64,000 nt of DNA, from assembly GCA_965217125.1 (NCBI GenBank), contig OZ244244.1:806001-870000 (forward strand). The letters run 5' to 3'. The notes below the pieces were generated by a model that worked only from the letters and a program-made list of their open reading frames with translations, made no database searches and was not told the DNA's origin. This stretch comes from JAAOIF01 sp965217125 (GTDB lineage Bacteria; Pseudomonadota; Gammaproteobacteria; PS1; Pseudothioglobaceae). Made by a program: the position numbers and the translations under genes. Of this stretch, positions 17,564-26,264 are shown in pieces; the stretch's first letter is position 1, and every line of letters begins with the position of its first letter.

Positions 17564-19234
17564 ATGTCAGAATCATTCGCAGAGTTGTTTGAAAACAGTA
17601 TTGAACAACAAAATGTTAAAGTAGGTGCTTTATTAATGGGCACTGTAGTCAGTATGAATCGCGAAAAAGTAGTGATTAATGTCGGGCTTAAATCAGAGGG
17701 TTTTATCCCCTTAGAGCAATTTAAAGATGCAAATGGCGAGTTAGAAATCAGCGAAGGCGATGTGGTAGAAATCGCGCTAGAGTCAATTGATGATGGATTA
17801 GGTCATACCTTATTGTCTCGTGAAAAAGCTAAGCGTATTAAATTATGGCAATCATTAGAAGCGTCAATGAATGCCAAAGAAGTGGTTGCTGGTGTGGTTA
17901 CTGGTGCTGTTAAAGGCGGTTTGACCGTTGATATTGGTATGGTTAAGGCATTTTTGCCGGGCTCATTGGTTGATGTGCGTCCTGTTAAAGATTTTTCCTA
18001 TTTAACTGGCCAAGAAATTGAAGCCATCGTTATTAAAATGGACGAGGTGAGAAATAATATTGTTATTTCTAGGAAAGCGGTTTTAGAAGATGCTAATTCT
18101 GCAGATAGAGAAGCGCTAATCGAAACTCTTGAACAAGGCAAAGAGGTTGAAGGTGTGGTTAAAAACTTGGCAGATTACGGTGCGTTTGTTGATTTAGGTG
18201 GGGTTGATGGCTTGTTGCACATTACCGATATTTCTTGGCAGCGTGTTAATCATCCATCTGAAAAACTTACGATTGGTGATAGTATTACCGTCAAGATATT
18301 GAGTTATGATAAAGAGAAAATGCGTGTATCGTTAGGTCTTAAACAACTTGCTGCTAGCCCTTGGGACAGTATTTCTGATATTTTGCCTATTGGTAAGAAA
18401 GTATCAGGCATGGTGTCTAATTTGACTGAGTATGGTGCATTTGTGCGTATTGAAGATGGCATTGAGGGTTTGGTTCATGTCTCTGAAATGGACTGGACTA
18501 ATGCTAATGTTCGCCCCTCTAAGATTGTTAAGTTAGGTCAAGAGGTTGATGTGGTAGTGCTTGATGTGCAAGAAGCCAAGCACCGTATTTCATTTTCAAT
18601 GAAACAAGCACAAGAAAACCCTTGGGAGGCTTTTGAAGCCGCGCATAGTAAGGGTGATAAGATTAGCGTTAGCATTAAATCAATTACCGACTTTGGTTTA
18701 TTTGTCTCTCTTCCGAGAGGCATTGATGGGCTGATTCACTTGGCTGATGTTTCATGGGAAAAACAATCCTCAGAACAGTTGGTTGCTAATTATTCTAAAG
18801 GTCAAGAGCTTGAAGCTGTGGTTTTGAATATAGATTCTGAAAAAGAGCGTATTTCTTTAGGCATTAAGCAATTATCCGAAGATAGTTTTAGCTTATACAC
18901 TACCGCTAATAAAAAAGGCGATATCGTTAAAGGCATAATCGCCGAGGTAGAACTAAAAGGTGCTGTTATTACTTTGGCTGATGATGTTAGCGCTTATTTG
19001 AAAGTCAGTGAAATTTCTGAAGAGCGCGTGGAAGATGCAAATATGATGTTAAAAGCAGGTGAAGAAGTTGAGGTAATTATTAGTAAAATTGATAGAAAAT
19101 CTCGTAGTATTGCTGTTAGCATTAAAGCCAAAAATTCTGCCGAAGAAAAAGCAGCAATGGCAGACTATAAACAATCTTCTGAGGAAGTAGCAGGCTCAAC
19201 TTTGGGCGATTTATTAAAACAAGCTAAGGAGTAA
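17564..19234 (+). CDS. rpsA: 30S ribosomal protein S1
   Basis: 556 residues with six S1/OB repeats. The first two are the degenerate ribosome-binding repeats; the later ones are RNA-binding (GMVSNLTEYGAFVRIEDGIE is one typical start). S1 unfolds mRNA leaders and is needed for initiation on weakly structured or leaderless-type sites. The 93-bp leader after cmk is AT-rich and is where S1 autoregulation acts in other gammaproteobacteria; no specific element could be assigned here. Confidence 0.97.
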   Translation: MSESFAELFENSIEQQNVKVGALLMGTVVSMNREKVVINVGLKSEGFIPLEQFKDANGELEISEGDVVEIALESIDDGLGHTLLSREKAKRIKLWQSLEASMNAKEVVAGVVTGAVKGGLTVDIGMVKAFLPGSLVDVRPVKDFSYLTGQEIEAIVIKMDEVRNNIVISRKAVLEDANSADREALIETLEQGKEVEGVVKNLADYGAFVDLGGVDGLLHITDISWQRVNHPSEKLTIGDSITVKILSYDKEKMRVSLGLKQLAASPWDSISDILPIGKKVSGMVSNLTEYGAFVRIEDGIEGLVHVSEMDWTNANVRPSKIVKLGQEVDVVVLDVQEAKHRISFSMKQAQENPWEAFEAAHSKGDKISVSIKSITDFGLFVSLPRGIDGLIHLADVSWEKQSSEQLVANYSKGQELEAVVLNIDSEKERISLGIKQLSEDSFSLYTTANKKGDIVKGIIAEVELKGAVITLADDVSAYLKVSEISEERVEDANMMLKAGEEVEVIISKIDRKSRSIAVSIKAKNSAEEKAAMADYKQSSEEVAGSTLGDLLKQAKE

Positions 19235-19242
19235 TGTCTATC

Positions 19243-19270
19243 AGCGGCGTATTTTTATATAGCTGCTTTT
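19243..19270 (+). terminator. Weak intrinsic terminator between rpsA and ihfB
   Basis: AGCGGC (19243-19248) can pair with GCTGCT (19262-19267), with one G-T pair, across a 13-base loop and is followed by TTTT. The stem is short and the loop large, so it may only attenuate read-through into ihfB, which starts 13 bp further on. Confidence 0.35.
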
Positions 19271-19282
19271 AATGACTTTAAT

Positions 19283-19582
19283 ATGAAAAAAACTGACTTA
19301 ATTATTCAATTATCTGACGATTACGGACTTTCTAAAGAGGATTCTAAAATCTGCATTGAGCTGATTTTAGAAATGCTAACAAGCAGTATTGCTTCAGGTG
19401 AAGGCGTGGAATTCAGAGATTTTGGTGCCTTCCATAAAAGGTATCGCAAGCCACGCATAGGCGTAAATCCTAAAACCAGCGAAAGAACAAAAGTTGGCGA
19501 GAAATTTGTCCCATTTTTTAAGTCAGGAAAGAAACTTAAAGAATTGCTTAATAAACCTCAAAAAAATAAAAATCAAGACTAA
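19283..19582 (+). CDS. ihfB: Integration host factor beta subunit
   Basis: 99 residues of the HU/IHF DNA-bending family. The beta-arm reads YRKPRIGVNPKTSERTKV, and FRDFGAFHKR and VPFFKSGKKLKELL flank it. Position after cmk-rpsA supports IhfB rather than IhfA or HU. With IhfA it bends DNA sharply for recombination, replication and sigma54 promoters. Downstream lies repeat tract III. Confidence 0.92.
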   Translation: MKKTDLIIQLSDDYGLSKEDSKICIELILEMLTSSIASGEGVEFRDFGAFHKRYRKPRIGVNPKTSERTKVGEKFVPFFKSGKKLKELLNKPQKNKNQD

Positions 19583-20440
19583 AATCCTCAAGGCTATAGC
19601 AAATCAAGAGCGATGCCATTACAAGCAGAAAACAGAGAGCAGAGGACAGAACAAGAGCGGCGTTGGTAATGCGACTTCAGTCGCAGAACAGAGGGCAGGG
19701 GGCAGAAAGCAGAGGACAGAACAGAGCAAGAGCGGCGTTGGTAATGCGACTTCAGTCGCATCTATGCTTGTATTAATGTGATTTTGCATATTATCACCTT
19801 GAGGATTATGGTGATATTAGATTTGTTTGTGTTGGTAGAAAAAGCAGAGCAAAAGCAAGAGCAACGCTATTAGAACTGTTTGTGTATCTTTTACATTATA
19901 TCGTCTGTTTGGGGGAGGGCGTGCCAGAGTGTGCCTCAACTCGAGATCCCGACGCCCTCCCCCAAGCCCCCACCCCTAAGAGTTTACCAAAATCGGGCTA
20001 TCGCCCTATCGCCTGAACGGCGATTTTTGCCACTGTCGCATTGAGGATTGGAGCGTAATTAGATTTGTTTATGTTGGTAGAAAAAGCAGGTCAAGAGCGG
20101 TGCCATTAGGTTTGCTCTGTTCTGTCATCTGTTTTCTGTCCTCTGCCCTCTGTTCATTAGGTTTGTTTGTGCTGTTGGTAATGCGACTTCAGTCGCATCT
20201 ATGGCACCCCAATCCTAAAAGCAACAGTGGCAAAAATCAGCTTGCTCTGCTTTTTAACTAACCACAGATACATTAGGTATCTGGAAAGGCGGTTTCAATC
20301 GCATCTATGCTTGTATTGAGGCGATTTTTGCCACTTATACATTGAGGATTGAGGTGCCATTAGATTTGTTGGGGTGGGTAGAAAAAAGCAAAGCAAAAAT
20401 AATTACACTCATAATAAAACTTCCTTAATTTAAAATATAT
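19583..20440. repeat. Intergenic repeat tract III
   Basis: This gene-free tract holds palindrome copies at 19670, 19745 and 20182, interleaved with CAG-purine heptad arrays (19625-19660, 19685-19725 and, on the other strand, 20115-20155). The multi-hairpin element lies at 19878-20070. A second fragment of its 3' part (GAGGCGATTTTTGCCACTTA) follows at about 20318. The phrase ACCCCAATCCTAAAAGC also matches tract I near 5062. Shadow ORFs here are rejected. Confidence 0.85.
19878..20070 (+). repeat. Multi-hairpin GC-rich repeat element, copy 3
   Basis: Arms GGGGGAGGGCGT and ACGCCCTCCCCC pair over 12 bp, one base longer on each side than copy 2, with a matching change on both strands (a covarying pair). 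The small stem has become GGGCTATCGCCC and the last stem ATCGCC-TGAAC-GGCGAT, still followed by TTTTT. The stems are kept while the loops vary. Confidence 0.8.
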
Positions 20441-20476
20441 TCATAATTAACATTCATTCATTGCTATAATTCAATT

Positions 20477-20689
20477 ATGGATGCGCTAACCATCACCAAA
20501 CAATTAGAAGCAACAGGCATCGAGAGAAAGCAAGCAGAAAAAATCGCTGAATCTATTACTACAGCAATTAACGAACATCATCACAAACTCTCAACTAAAA
20601 GAGATGTTTATTTGCTTGGAGTCGTTATGCTAACTGGATTTGGCTACATTGTTTCAATCCTTAATACCATCATAACTAAACTTAACTAA
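20477..20689 (+). CDS. Small membrane protein with coiled-coil N-terminus (70 aa)
   Basis: The protein begins MDALTITKQLEATGIERKQA, then a helical stretch, then one C-terminal membrane helix (VYLLGVVMLTGFGYIVSIL). The pattern resembles DUF1640/CCDC90-like small proteins, in which an LKxxGhxxxQAE helix precedes a tail anchor. TATAAT lies at 20465-20470, only 6 bp before the ATG, so the mRNA would be nearly leaderless if that -10 is used. It stands alone between repeat tracts, which argues that it is expressed on its own. Confidence 0.7.
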   Translation: MDALTITKQLEATGIERKQAEKIAESITTAINEHHHKLSTKRDVYLLGVVMLTGFGYIVSILNTIITKLN

Positions 20690-20699
20690 TCTTTTTTTT

Positions 20700-21005
20700 G
20701 CTTTAAATAAAAGGGTCAAGAATAAAGGTGAACTGCCCCAAAAAACTGGAGTGCGAAGCCTGCCTGTGGTTGCAGAGCAGAGAGGCAGAAAACAGAGAGC
20801 AGAGGGCAGAACAATAGGAAAGGCGACTTCAGTCGCATCTATGCTTGTATTGAGGAAATTTTTGCACATTATCACCTTGAGGATTGTGATGATATTAGAT
20901 TTGTTTGTGTTGGTAGAAAAAGCAGGTCAAGAGCGGTGTCATTAATATTTGTTGGGGTGGGCAGAAAAAGCAGAGCAAGAGCAAAACCCTGCTTGTGGTA
21001 ATTAG
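20700..21005. repeat. Intergenic repeat tract IV
   Basis: A CAG-purine heptad array at about 20765-20815 abuts a shortened palindrome (GGCGACTTCAGTCGCAT, 20822-20838) and the phrase TCTATGCTTGTATTGAGG, then the tail phrase TTTGTTTGTGTTGGTAGAAA. No gene is present. The tract ends at the htpG stop codon. Confidence 0.8.
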
Positions 21006-21007
21006 TT

Positions 21008-22858
21008 TTACAACATCAATTTATTCATGCGTTTGACAAATTCTGCTGGTTGTTTGAGTTGTCCGCCTTCGCTGAGTATGGCTTGGTCGAATAGCACTTT
21101 TACTAAATCTTCGTCAACTTTGGTTTTAAGTTTTTCTACTAATGGATGGGTTGGGTTTATTTCAAGGATTGGTTTGGTTTCTGGGACATCTTGACCGAGT
21201 GATTTCATAATGCGTTCCATGTTGCCGCCCATTTCATTTTCATCGGCTACTAAACAACAAGGGGATTCACTTAGACGATTAGAGATTTTCACCTCTTTTA
21301 CTTGTTTTTCAAGAATTTTAGCTACTTTTTCGATGATTTTTTCAAAATCTTTGGCAACTTTTTCTTTTTTCTTCTTTTCGCCTTTGGAGTCTAAATCTTG
21401 TAAATCGCCTTTAGCAATTGATTTGAATGGCATGCCTTCAAACTCGGTGAAATTACTAACTAACCATTCATCTACGCGCTCAGATAATAACAATACTTCA
21501 ATCTCTTTTTGGTTGAAAATTTCTAAGTGTGGTGAGCCTTTGGCGGCCTCAAAAGTTTCAGCAGTAATGTAGTAAATGGCTTTTTGCTGTTTTTGCATAT
21601 TTTTTACATAGCACTCAAGTGTTGCTGTTTGTGCGTTATCATCGCCTTTGTTGGTGGCAAAGCGTAGCAACTTGGCAATTTTGTCTTTGTTGGCAAAATC
21701 TTCTACCACGCCTTCTTTCATTACCATGCCGAACTCTTGCCAAAAGGTGGCGTATTGTTCTGGCTTGTTTTTTGCCATTTTTTCTAATTCTTTTAAAATT
21801 CGGCTAACCGATGCTTTGCGAATGGTATCAAGCACTTTATTGCCTTGCAGAATTTCACGAGAAATGTTGAGCGATAAATCAGCAGTGTCAATCACCCCTT
21901 TAACAAAGCGTAGATATAGCGGCATTAGCGATTCGTTATCTTCCATGATAAACACGCGTTTGGCATATAGTTTAATGCCGCCTTTGCGTTTTGGCTCCCA
22001 CATATCAAACGGCGCTTTAGAAGGGATAAACAGTAGCGAAGTGTAATTTATATTGCCCTCAACACGATTGTGCAATTGCATTAGCGGCGGCTCAAAATCA
22101 TAGGTGAGGGATTTGTAAAATTCATCATAGTCTTTTTGTTTAAGCCCGCGTTTGTTTTGTGTCCAAAAGGCGTTGGCTTTATTGACTGCCTCATATTCAA
22201 TCTCTTTATTGTCTGCTGAGGTTTTAATCATCATAATTGGCACGGTAATATGGTCAGAATATTTGCTGATAATTGAGCGCAGGCGGTAGTCTTCTAAAAA
22301 TTCTTTTTCTGCTTTTTTAATATGCAAGGTAACTGCGGTGCCAAATTCGGCGCAATCTACTTTTTCTGTGCTGTATTTTCCCTTGCCTGTTGAGCTCCAT
22401 TGTGTGCCTTTTTTGCCTTTAGTGCCGGCTTTTCTGCTGGTTAATGTAACTTTATCAGCGACAATAAAAGCAGAGTAGAAGCCCACACCAAATTGACCAA
22501 TAAGATTGGAATCCTGTGCTTGTTTTTCATCCAGATTTTTTAAGAATTTTTGAGTGCCAGAGTTGGCAATAGTGCCAATATTTTTATTAACTTCAGCCTC
22601 ACTCATACCAATGCCATTATCAGTAATCGTGATAGTGCCGGCATCTTTATCAATATCTAAGTGAATTTGTAATGTTTCCTTGCCCTCAACTAAGGCATCA
22701 TTTGTTAAGGATTCAAATTTTAATTTATCAATCGCATCAGAGGCGTTAGATATTAGCTCACGCAAGAAAATTTCTTTGTTAGAATACAAAGAATGAATCA
22801 TTAAATGTAGTAATTGAGAAACCTCGGTTTGAAATTCATGTGTTTGTTTTGTCGCCAT
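21008..22858 (-). CDS. htpG: Molecular chaperone HtpG (Hsp90)
   Basis: 616 residues. N-terminal GHKL ATP-binding domain (ELISNASDAIDKL near residue 38, DNGIGM near 83, GQFGVGFYSAF near 122), then the middle and C-terminal dimerisation domains. The C-terminus lacks the eukaryotic MEEVD, as expected. It is a cytosolic stress chaperone. It is divergent from xerC across ~60 bp; GGGTAAAAT at about 22878 could be a -10 for the plus-strand genes. Confidence 0.97.
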   Translation of the reverse strand: MATKQTHEFQTEVSQLLHLMIHSLYSNKEIFLRELISNASDAIDKLKFESLTNDALVEGKETLQIHLDIDKDAGTITITDNGIGMSEAEVNKNIGTIANSGTQKFLKNLDEKQAQDSNLIGQFGVGFYSAFIVADKVTLTSRKAGTKGKKGTQWSSTGKGKYSTEKVDCAEFGTAVTLHIKKAEKEFLEDYRLRSIISKYSDHITVPIMMIKTSADNKEIEYEAVNKANAFWTQNKRGLKQKDYDEFYKSLTYDFEPPLMQLHNRVEGNINYTSLLFIPSKAPFDMWEPKRKGGIKLYAKRVFIMEDNESLMPLYLRFVKGVIDTADLSLNISREILQGNKVLDTIRKASVSRILKELEKMAKNKPEQYATFWQEFGMVMKEGVVEDFANKDKIAKLLRFATNKGDDNAQTATLECYVKNMQKQQKAIYYITAETFEAAKGSPHLEIFNQKEIEVLLLSERVDEWLVSNFTEFEGMPFKSIAKGDLQDLDSKGEKKKKEKVAKDFEKIIEKVAKILEKQVKEVKISNRLSESPCCLVADENEMGGNMERIMKSLGQDVPETKPILEINPTHPLVEKLKTKVDEDLVKVLFDQAILSEGGQLKQPAEFVKRMNKLML

Positions 22859-22921
22859 TTTTTTATTCCTGTTTATGGGTAAAATACATTGATATGGTCA
22901 AAGCACAAAAAAACAAGGCTT

Positions 22922-23803
22922 ATGTTGCACAAACAAATTATTGATTTTATTGAATATCTTAAAATTGAGCGTGAATATGCGTTAAATACGCGGCTTGCTT
23001 ATCAAACAGATTTGCAAAAATTATTAGATTTTATGCAACAAAACGGCATTAATAGCTGGTCAAATTTAACTACTGAACACCTTAATTTGTTAATTATGAA
23101 TATGCGCCATAGTAATATATGTGCGCGCACTATTCGCCGACAGCTGTCTGCCGTTCGTGGTTTTCTGAAATATTTGCTTAGTCAAAATATAGTTGCGAAT
23201 AATTGTGCATCGGCTTTGAAAACGCCAAAATTGGATAAAAATTTGCCAAAAACCCTAGATTATGAGCAATTATTGCAGTTGTTAAAACGAAGGTCTGAGC
23301 GACTTTCAGAGTTTAGAGATGTGGCAATTGTTGAAGTAGTTTATTCTTGTGGTTTAAGGGTTGCAGAATTGGTTGGGCTAAATGTTGCAGATGTTGATAT
23401 TCATCAGGGGTTTTTAAGGGTAATGGGCAAGGGCGATAAAATGCGCGATACCCCTTTAGGCGCTAAAGCACAGCAGGCTATTGTTGATTATCTGCAAAAG
23501 TCTCAGATTAGGCAGGGCGCGCTGTTTGTGAATAATAAGCAACAAAGAATTAGCGCCCGAGCAGTGCAGAATATGGTTAAAAAACGAGCGCTTGAAGTGG
23601 GGATTAAAATCAATCTGCATCCACATATATTGCGCCATGCGGCGGCAACAGATTTTCTGCGCTCAAGCCATGATTTACGCTCAGTGCAGGAGTTTTTGGG
23701 GCATAAAAGTATTAAATCTACCCAAATTTATACCCATTTAGACTTTTTAGAATTGTCTAAGGTTTATGATAAGTGCCATCCGCGCGCTAAGAAAAAATCA
23801 TGA
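22922..23803 (+). CDS. xerC: Tyrosine recombinase XerC
   Basis: 293 residues from ATG at 22922; an earlier TTG at 22889 is open but less likely. It has an N-terminal SAM-like core-binding domain and a catalytic domain with the Arg in SCGLRVAELVGL, the HxxR of HPHILRHAAA, the His of LGHKSIKSTQ and the nucleophile Tyr in IYTHLDF. With XerD it resolves chromosome dimers at dif. It lacks the integron-integrase extra helix and is a housekeeping Xer, not the integrase of the attC sites further on. Confidence 0.9.
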   Translation: MLHKQIIDFIEYLKIEREYALNTRLAYQTDLQKLLDFMQQNGINSWSNLTTEHLNLLIMNMRHSNICARTIRRQLSAVRGFLKYLLSQNIVANNCASALKTPKLDKNLPKTLDYEQLLQLLKRRSERLSEFRDVAIVEVVYSCGLRVAELVGLNVADVDIHQGFLRVMGKGDKMRDTPLGAKAQQAIVDYLQKSQIRQGALFVNNKQQRISARAVQNMVKKRALEVGIKINLHPHILRHAAATDFLRSSHDLRSVQEFLGHKSIKSTQIYTHLDFLELSKVYDKCHPRAKKKS

Positions 23804-24336
23804 GATTTAAAACAAACTTAGCCGCACAATATTTGCAAGCAGGTGGTGTTATTAGCCATCCTACTGATACCATTCAAAGCCTAACTTGCCTGCCAAGGTT
23901 TGAATCTTCAATCTATCGAATTTTACGGCTTAAACGCCGCTCAACGGCTAAAGGCTTGATATTGCTGGCTAATAATGTGAATTATTTTAATGATTTTGTG
24001 GCTGATACTGCAATATTAAAAACCATTAAAAAGACCAATACGCCAACCACTTATTTGCTCGAAGCCCAGAGGCAAACATCAGCATTATTAACTGGTGAAT
24101 TTACCACCATAGCGCTTAGATTAACTGACAATCCTTTGATTGCACAACTATGCAACGCTACTAATAGCGCCTTAGTTTCAACCAGTGCCAACATAACGGG
24201 CAAACGCAGTGCAACTAATATATTGGCGTTATCTGTGTTTTTTAAAGCAGAATTGGACTTTATCATTGCGCCACAAAACTATAATAACAAGCCTTCCAGA
24301 ATTATTAATTTACAAAACGGAGCAAGATTAAGATGA
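23800..24336 (+). CDS. tsaC: Threonylcarbamoyl-AMP synthase TsaC (YrdC/Sua5 family)
   Basis: 178 residues with the YrdC-domain pattern: SHPTDTIQSLTC near residue 19, LKRRSTAKGLILLA near 45 and ALVSTSANITGKRS near 125. It makes threonylcarbamoyl-AMP for t6A37 of ANN-decoding tRNAs. The canonical PTET is PTDT here and the length fits TsaC rather than the longer Sua5. It overlaps xerC and hemF by 4 bp each, forming a coupled run xerC-tsaC-hemF-tusA. Confidence 0.88.
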   Translation: MRFKTNLAAQYLQAGGVISHPTDTIQSLTCLPRFESSIYRILRLKRRSTAKGLILLANNVNYFNDFVADTAILKTIKKTNTPTTYLLEAQRQTSALLTGEFTTIALRLTDNPLIAQLCNATNSALVSTSANITGKRSATNILALSVFFKAELDFIIAPQNYNNKPSRIINLQNGARLR

Positions 24337-25241
24337 TTGCTAAAGTTAAACAATATTTATTGTCATTGCAAGCCGATATTTGCACACAATTAGAGGCGCT
24401 TGATGGCAAGGGTAAATTGATTGCAGATAATTGGCAAAAAGAAGGCGGCAGCGGCAGCGGGATTACTCGAGTATTAGCCGATGGAGCGGTGTTTGAGCAG
24501 GCTGGAGTTAATTTTTCTATGGTGCATGGCGACAATATGCCTGCCTCAGCCACAGCATTACGCCCAGAATTAGCAGGGCGTAGTTTTAGTGCCTTAGGCG
24601 TGTCTTTGGTAATTCATCCGCATAATCCTTATGCGCCAACTTCACATGCAAATGTGCGGTTTTTTATTGCAGAAAAATCGGGCGAAAAGCCTATTTGGTG
24701 GTTTGGCGGCGGGTTTGACCTTACGCCTTATTATGGTTTTGATGAGGATTGCATTTTTTGGCATCAAAGTGCAAAAAATGCTTGTGATGCCTTTGGTAAA
24801 GGGCTATATCCAAAATATAAAAAATGCTGCGATGAATATTTTTATTTACCACACCGAGATGAACAACGCGGTATTGGTGGCTTATTTTTTGACGACCTCA
24901 ATGAAGGCGGTTTTGATGCGTGTTTTGCCTTTATACAAAGCGTGGGCAATAGCTATATCACAGCCTACAAGCCGATTGTTGAAAAACGCAAAGACACAGC
25001 ATTTACCCAGCGTGAAAGGCAATTTCAGCTGTATCGCCGTGGTCGTTATGTGGAATTTAATTTAATTTATGACCGTGGCACTTTGTTTGGGCTGCAAAGT
25101 GGTGGTCGTAGTGAATCAATTTTAATGTCATTGCCGCCTTTAGTGCGTTGGGAATACCAATACCAACCAAAAACAGCCAGTCCTGAGGCGAAGTTATACG
25201 ATTATTACCTAAAACCAAAGGAGTGGATTGATGCACACTGA
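24333..25241 (+). CDS. hemF: Oxygen-dependent coproporphyrinogen III oxidase
   Basis: 302 residues. Signature stretches GVNFSMVHGDNMPASAT, HPHNPYAPTSHANVRFF, GGGFDLTPYYGFDEDC and LPPLVRWEYQY are all intact. It decarboxylates coproporphyrinogen III to protoporphyrinogen IX using O2, implying at least microaerobic heme synthesis. It is flanked by tsaC and tusA with overlapping ends. Confidence 0.97.
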   Translation: MIAKVKQYLLSLQADICTQLEALDGKGKLIADNWQKEGGSGSGITRVLADGAVFEQAGVNFSMVHGDNMPASATALRPELAGRSFSALGVSLVIHPHNPYAPTSHANVRFFIAEKSGEKPIWWFGGGFDLTPYYGFDEDCIFWHQSAKNACDAFGKGLYPKYKKCCDEYFYLPHRDEQRGIGGLFFDDLNEGGFDACFAFIQSVGNSYITAYKPIVEKRKDTAFTQRERQFQLYRRGRYVEFNLIYDRGTLFGLQSGGRSESILMSLPPLVRWEYQYQPKTASPEAKLYDYYLKPKEWIDAH

Positions 25242-25455
25242 GTTAGACCTCAAAAGATTATTATGCCCAATGCCGGTCATCCGACTTGGTGAAGCTATCA
25301 ATCAAATAGCAGCAGGAGATACCATTAAAATAACTGCTACTGACCCTGGCGTATTACACGACATACCCGCATGGTGCAAAGTTCACGGACACAAAGTGCT
25401 TGAAATTAACGAAGAACCCAACAAGATTATTTTACTTGTAGAAAAAGTTTGCTAA
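25231..25455 (+). CDS. tusA: TusA-family sulfur-carrier protein
   Basis: 74 residues from the ATG inside the end of hemF. It has the family CPxP motif (LLCPMPVIRLGE; Cys near residue 12) and the two-layer fold length. TusA-type proteins carry persulfide for tRNA thiolation or, in sulfur oxidisers, in cytoplasmic sulfur trafficking; which one applies here cannot be told without dsr or hdr genes nearby. It is the last gene before the inserted island. Confidence 0.88.
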   Translation: MHTELDLKRLLCPMPVIRLGEAINQIAAGDTIKITATDPGVLHDIPAWCKVHGHKVLEINEEPNKIILLVEKVC

Positions 25456-25506
25456 ACTCAAAAATAAACACTTCAACACCCAATGAAACAGACTAAATAC
25501 AAATAA
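25454..25506 (+). repeat. Left copy of the recQ 5' region, with truncated recQ start
   Basis: About 51 bp here matches 31836-31887 with five mismatches and one gap, including the recQ ATG. The left copy starts a frame MKQTKYK and stops at TAA (25483-25506), whereas intact recQ starts MKQTKHQ. This marks the left edge of an insertion between tusA and recQ and looks like an attachment-site or recombination duplication. Confidence 0.75.
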
Positions 25507-26215
25507 CAAATCACTCCACCTGAGCAGTGCTATTAGGTTTGTTTGTGTTGAACAGAGGGCAGAGAGGCAGAGAACAGAGGGGCAGAAAACAGAGGGCAGA
25601 AGGCAGAGAACAGAACAGAGCAAAAGCGGCGTTGGTAATGCGACTTCAGTCGCAGGCAGAGGGCAGAAAACAGAGGGTCAGAGAACAGAACAAAGCAAGA
25701 GCGGCGCCATTAAGTTTGTTTGTGCGGTTGGTAATGCGACTTCAGTCGCAGGCAGAAAACAGAGAGCAGAGGGCAGAGAGGCAGAAAACAGAGTAAGAGC
25801 GGCGCCATTAAGTTTGTTTGTGCGGTTGGTAATGCGACTTCAGTCGCATCTAAAAAGAGAGCAGAGCAATGCTATTAGAACTGTTTGTGTAAATTTTGTG
25901 CCATATCGTCTGTTTAGGGGAGGGCTGGGCAGAATGTGCATCAACTCGAGAACTCGTAGGCCCTCCCCTAAGACCCCACCCTAAGAAGTTTATCAAAATC
26001 GGGCTTCGCCCTATCGCCTGGACGGCGATTTTTGCCACTTATACATTGAAGATTGGGGCGTAATTAGATTTGTTGGTGGTGGCAGAAAAAGCAAAGCAAA
26101 AATAATTACTCTGTTCTGCCCTCTGTTTTCTGCCCTCTGCTCTCTGTTCATTAGATTTGTTTGTGTTGGTAGAAAAAGCAAAGCAAAAATAATTACACTC
26201 TGAGCCTAATTTATT
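25507..26215. repeat. Intergenic repeat tract V
   Basis: The densest repeat tract. Palindromes at 25639, 25735 and 25833 are interleaved with CAG-purine arrays (25551-25620, 25654-25692, 25750-25797) and a pyrimidine-strand array (26114-26150). The multi-hairpin element is at 25883-26074. Phrases AAGTTTGTTTGTGCGGTTGG and TGGTAGAAAAAGCA recur. No coding sequence is supported. Confidence 0.85.
25883..26074 (+). repeat. Multi-hairpin GC-rich repeat element, copy 4
   Basis: It keeps GGGGAGGGC with GCCCTCCCC, CTCGAG, GGGC-TTC-GCCC and ATCGCC-TGGAC-GGCGAT followed by TTTTT. The outer arm has changed to GGGGAGGGCTGG against AGGCCCTCCCC, so the last pairs have partly shifted. It is otherwise closest to copy 2. 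Confidence 0.8.
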
Positions 26216-26264
26216 ACGCCAAATAAATTTGATTTACTAATTCTAATACCTTTAGGATTGTAGT

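Noticed and set aside
22922..23803. XerC considered as the integrase for the attC-like sites
   Set aside because: It matches housekeeping XerC in length and context (xerC-tsaC-hemF) and lacks the extra IntI-specific segment.
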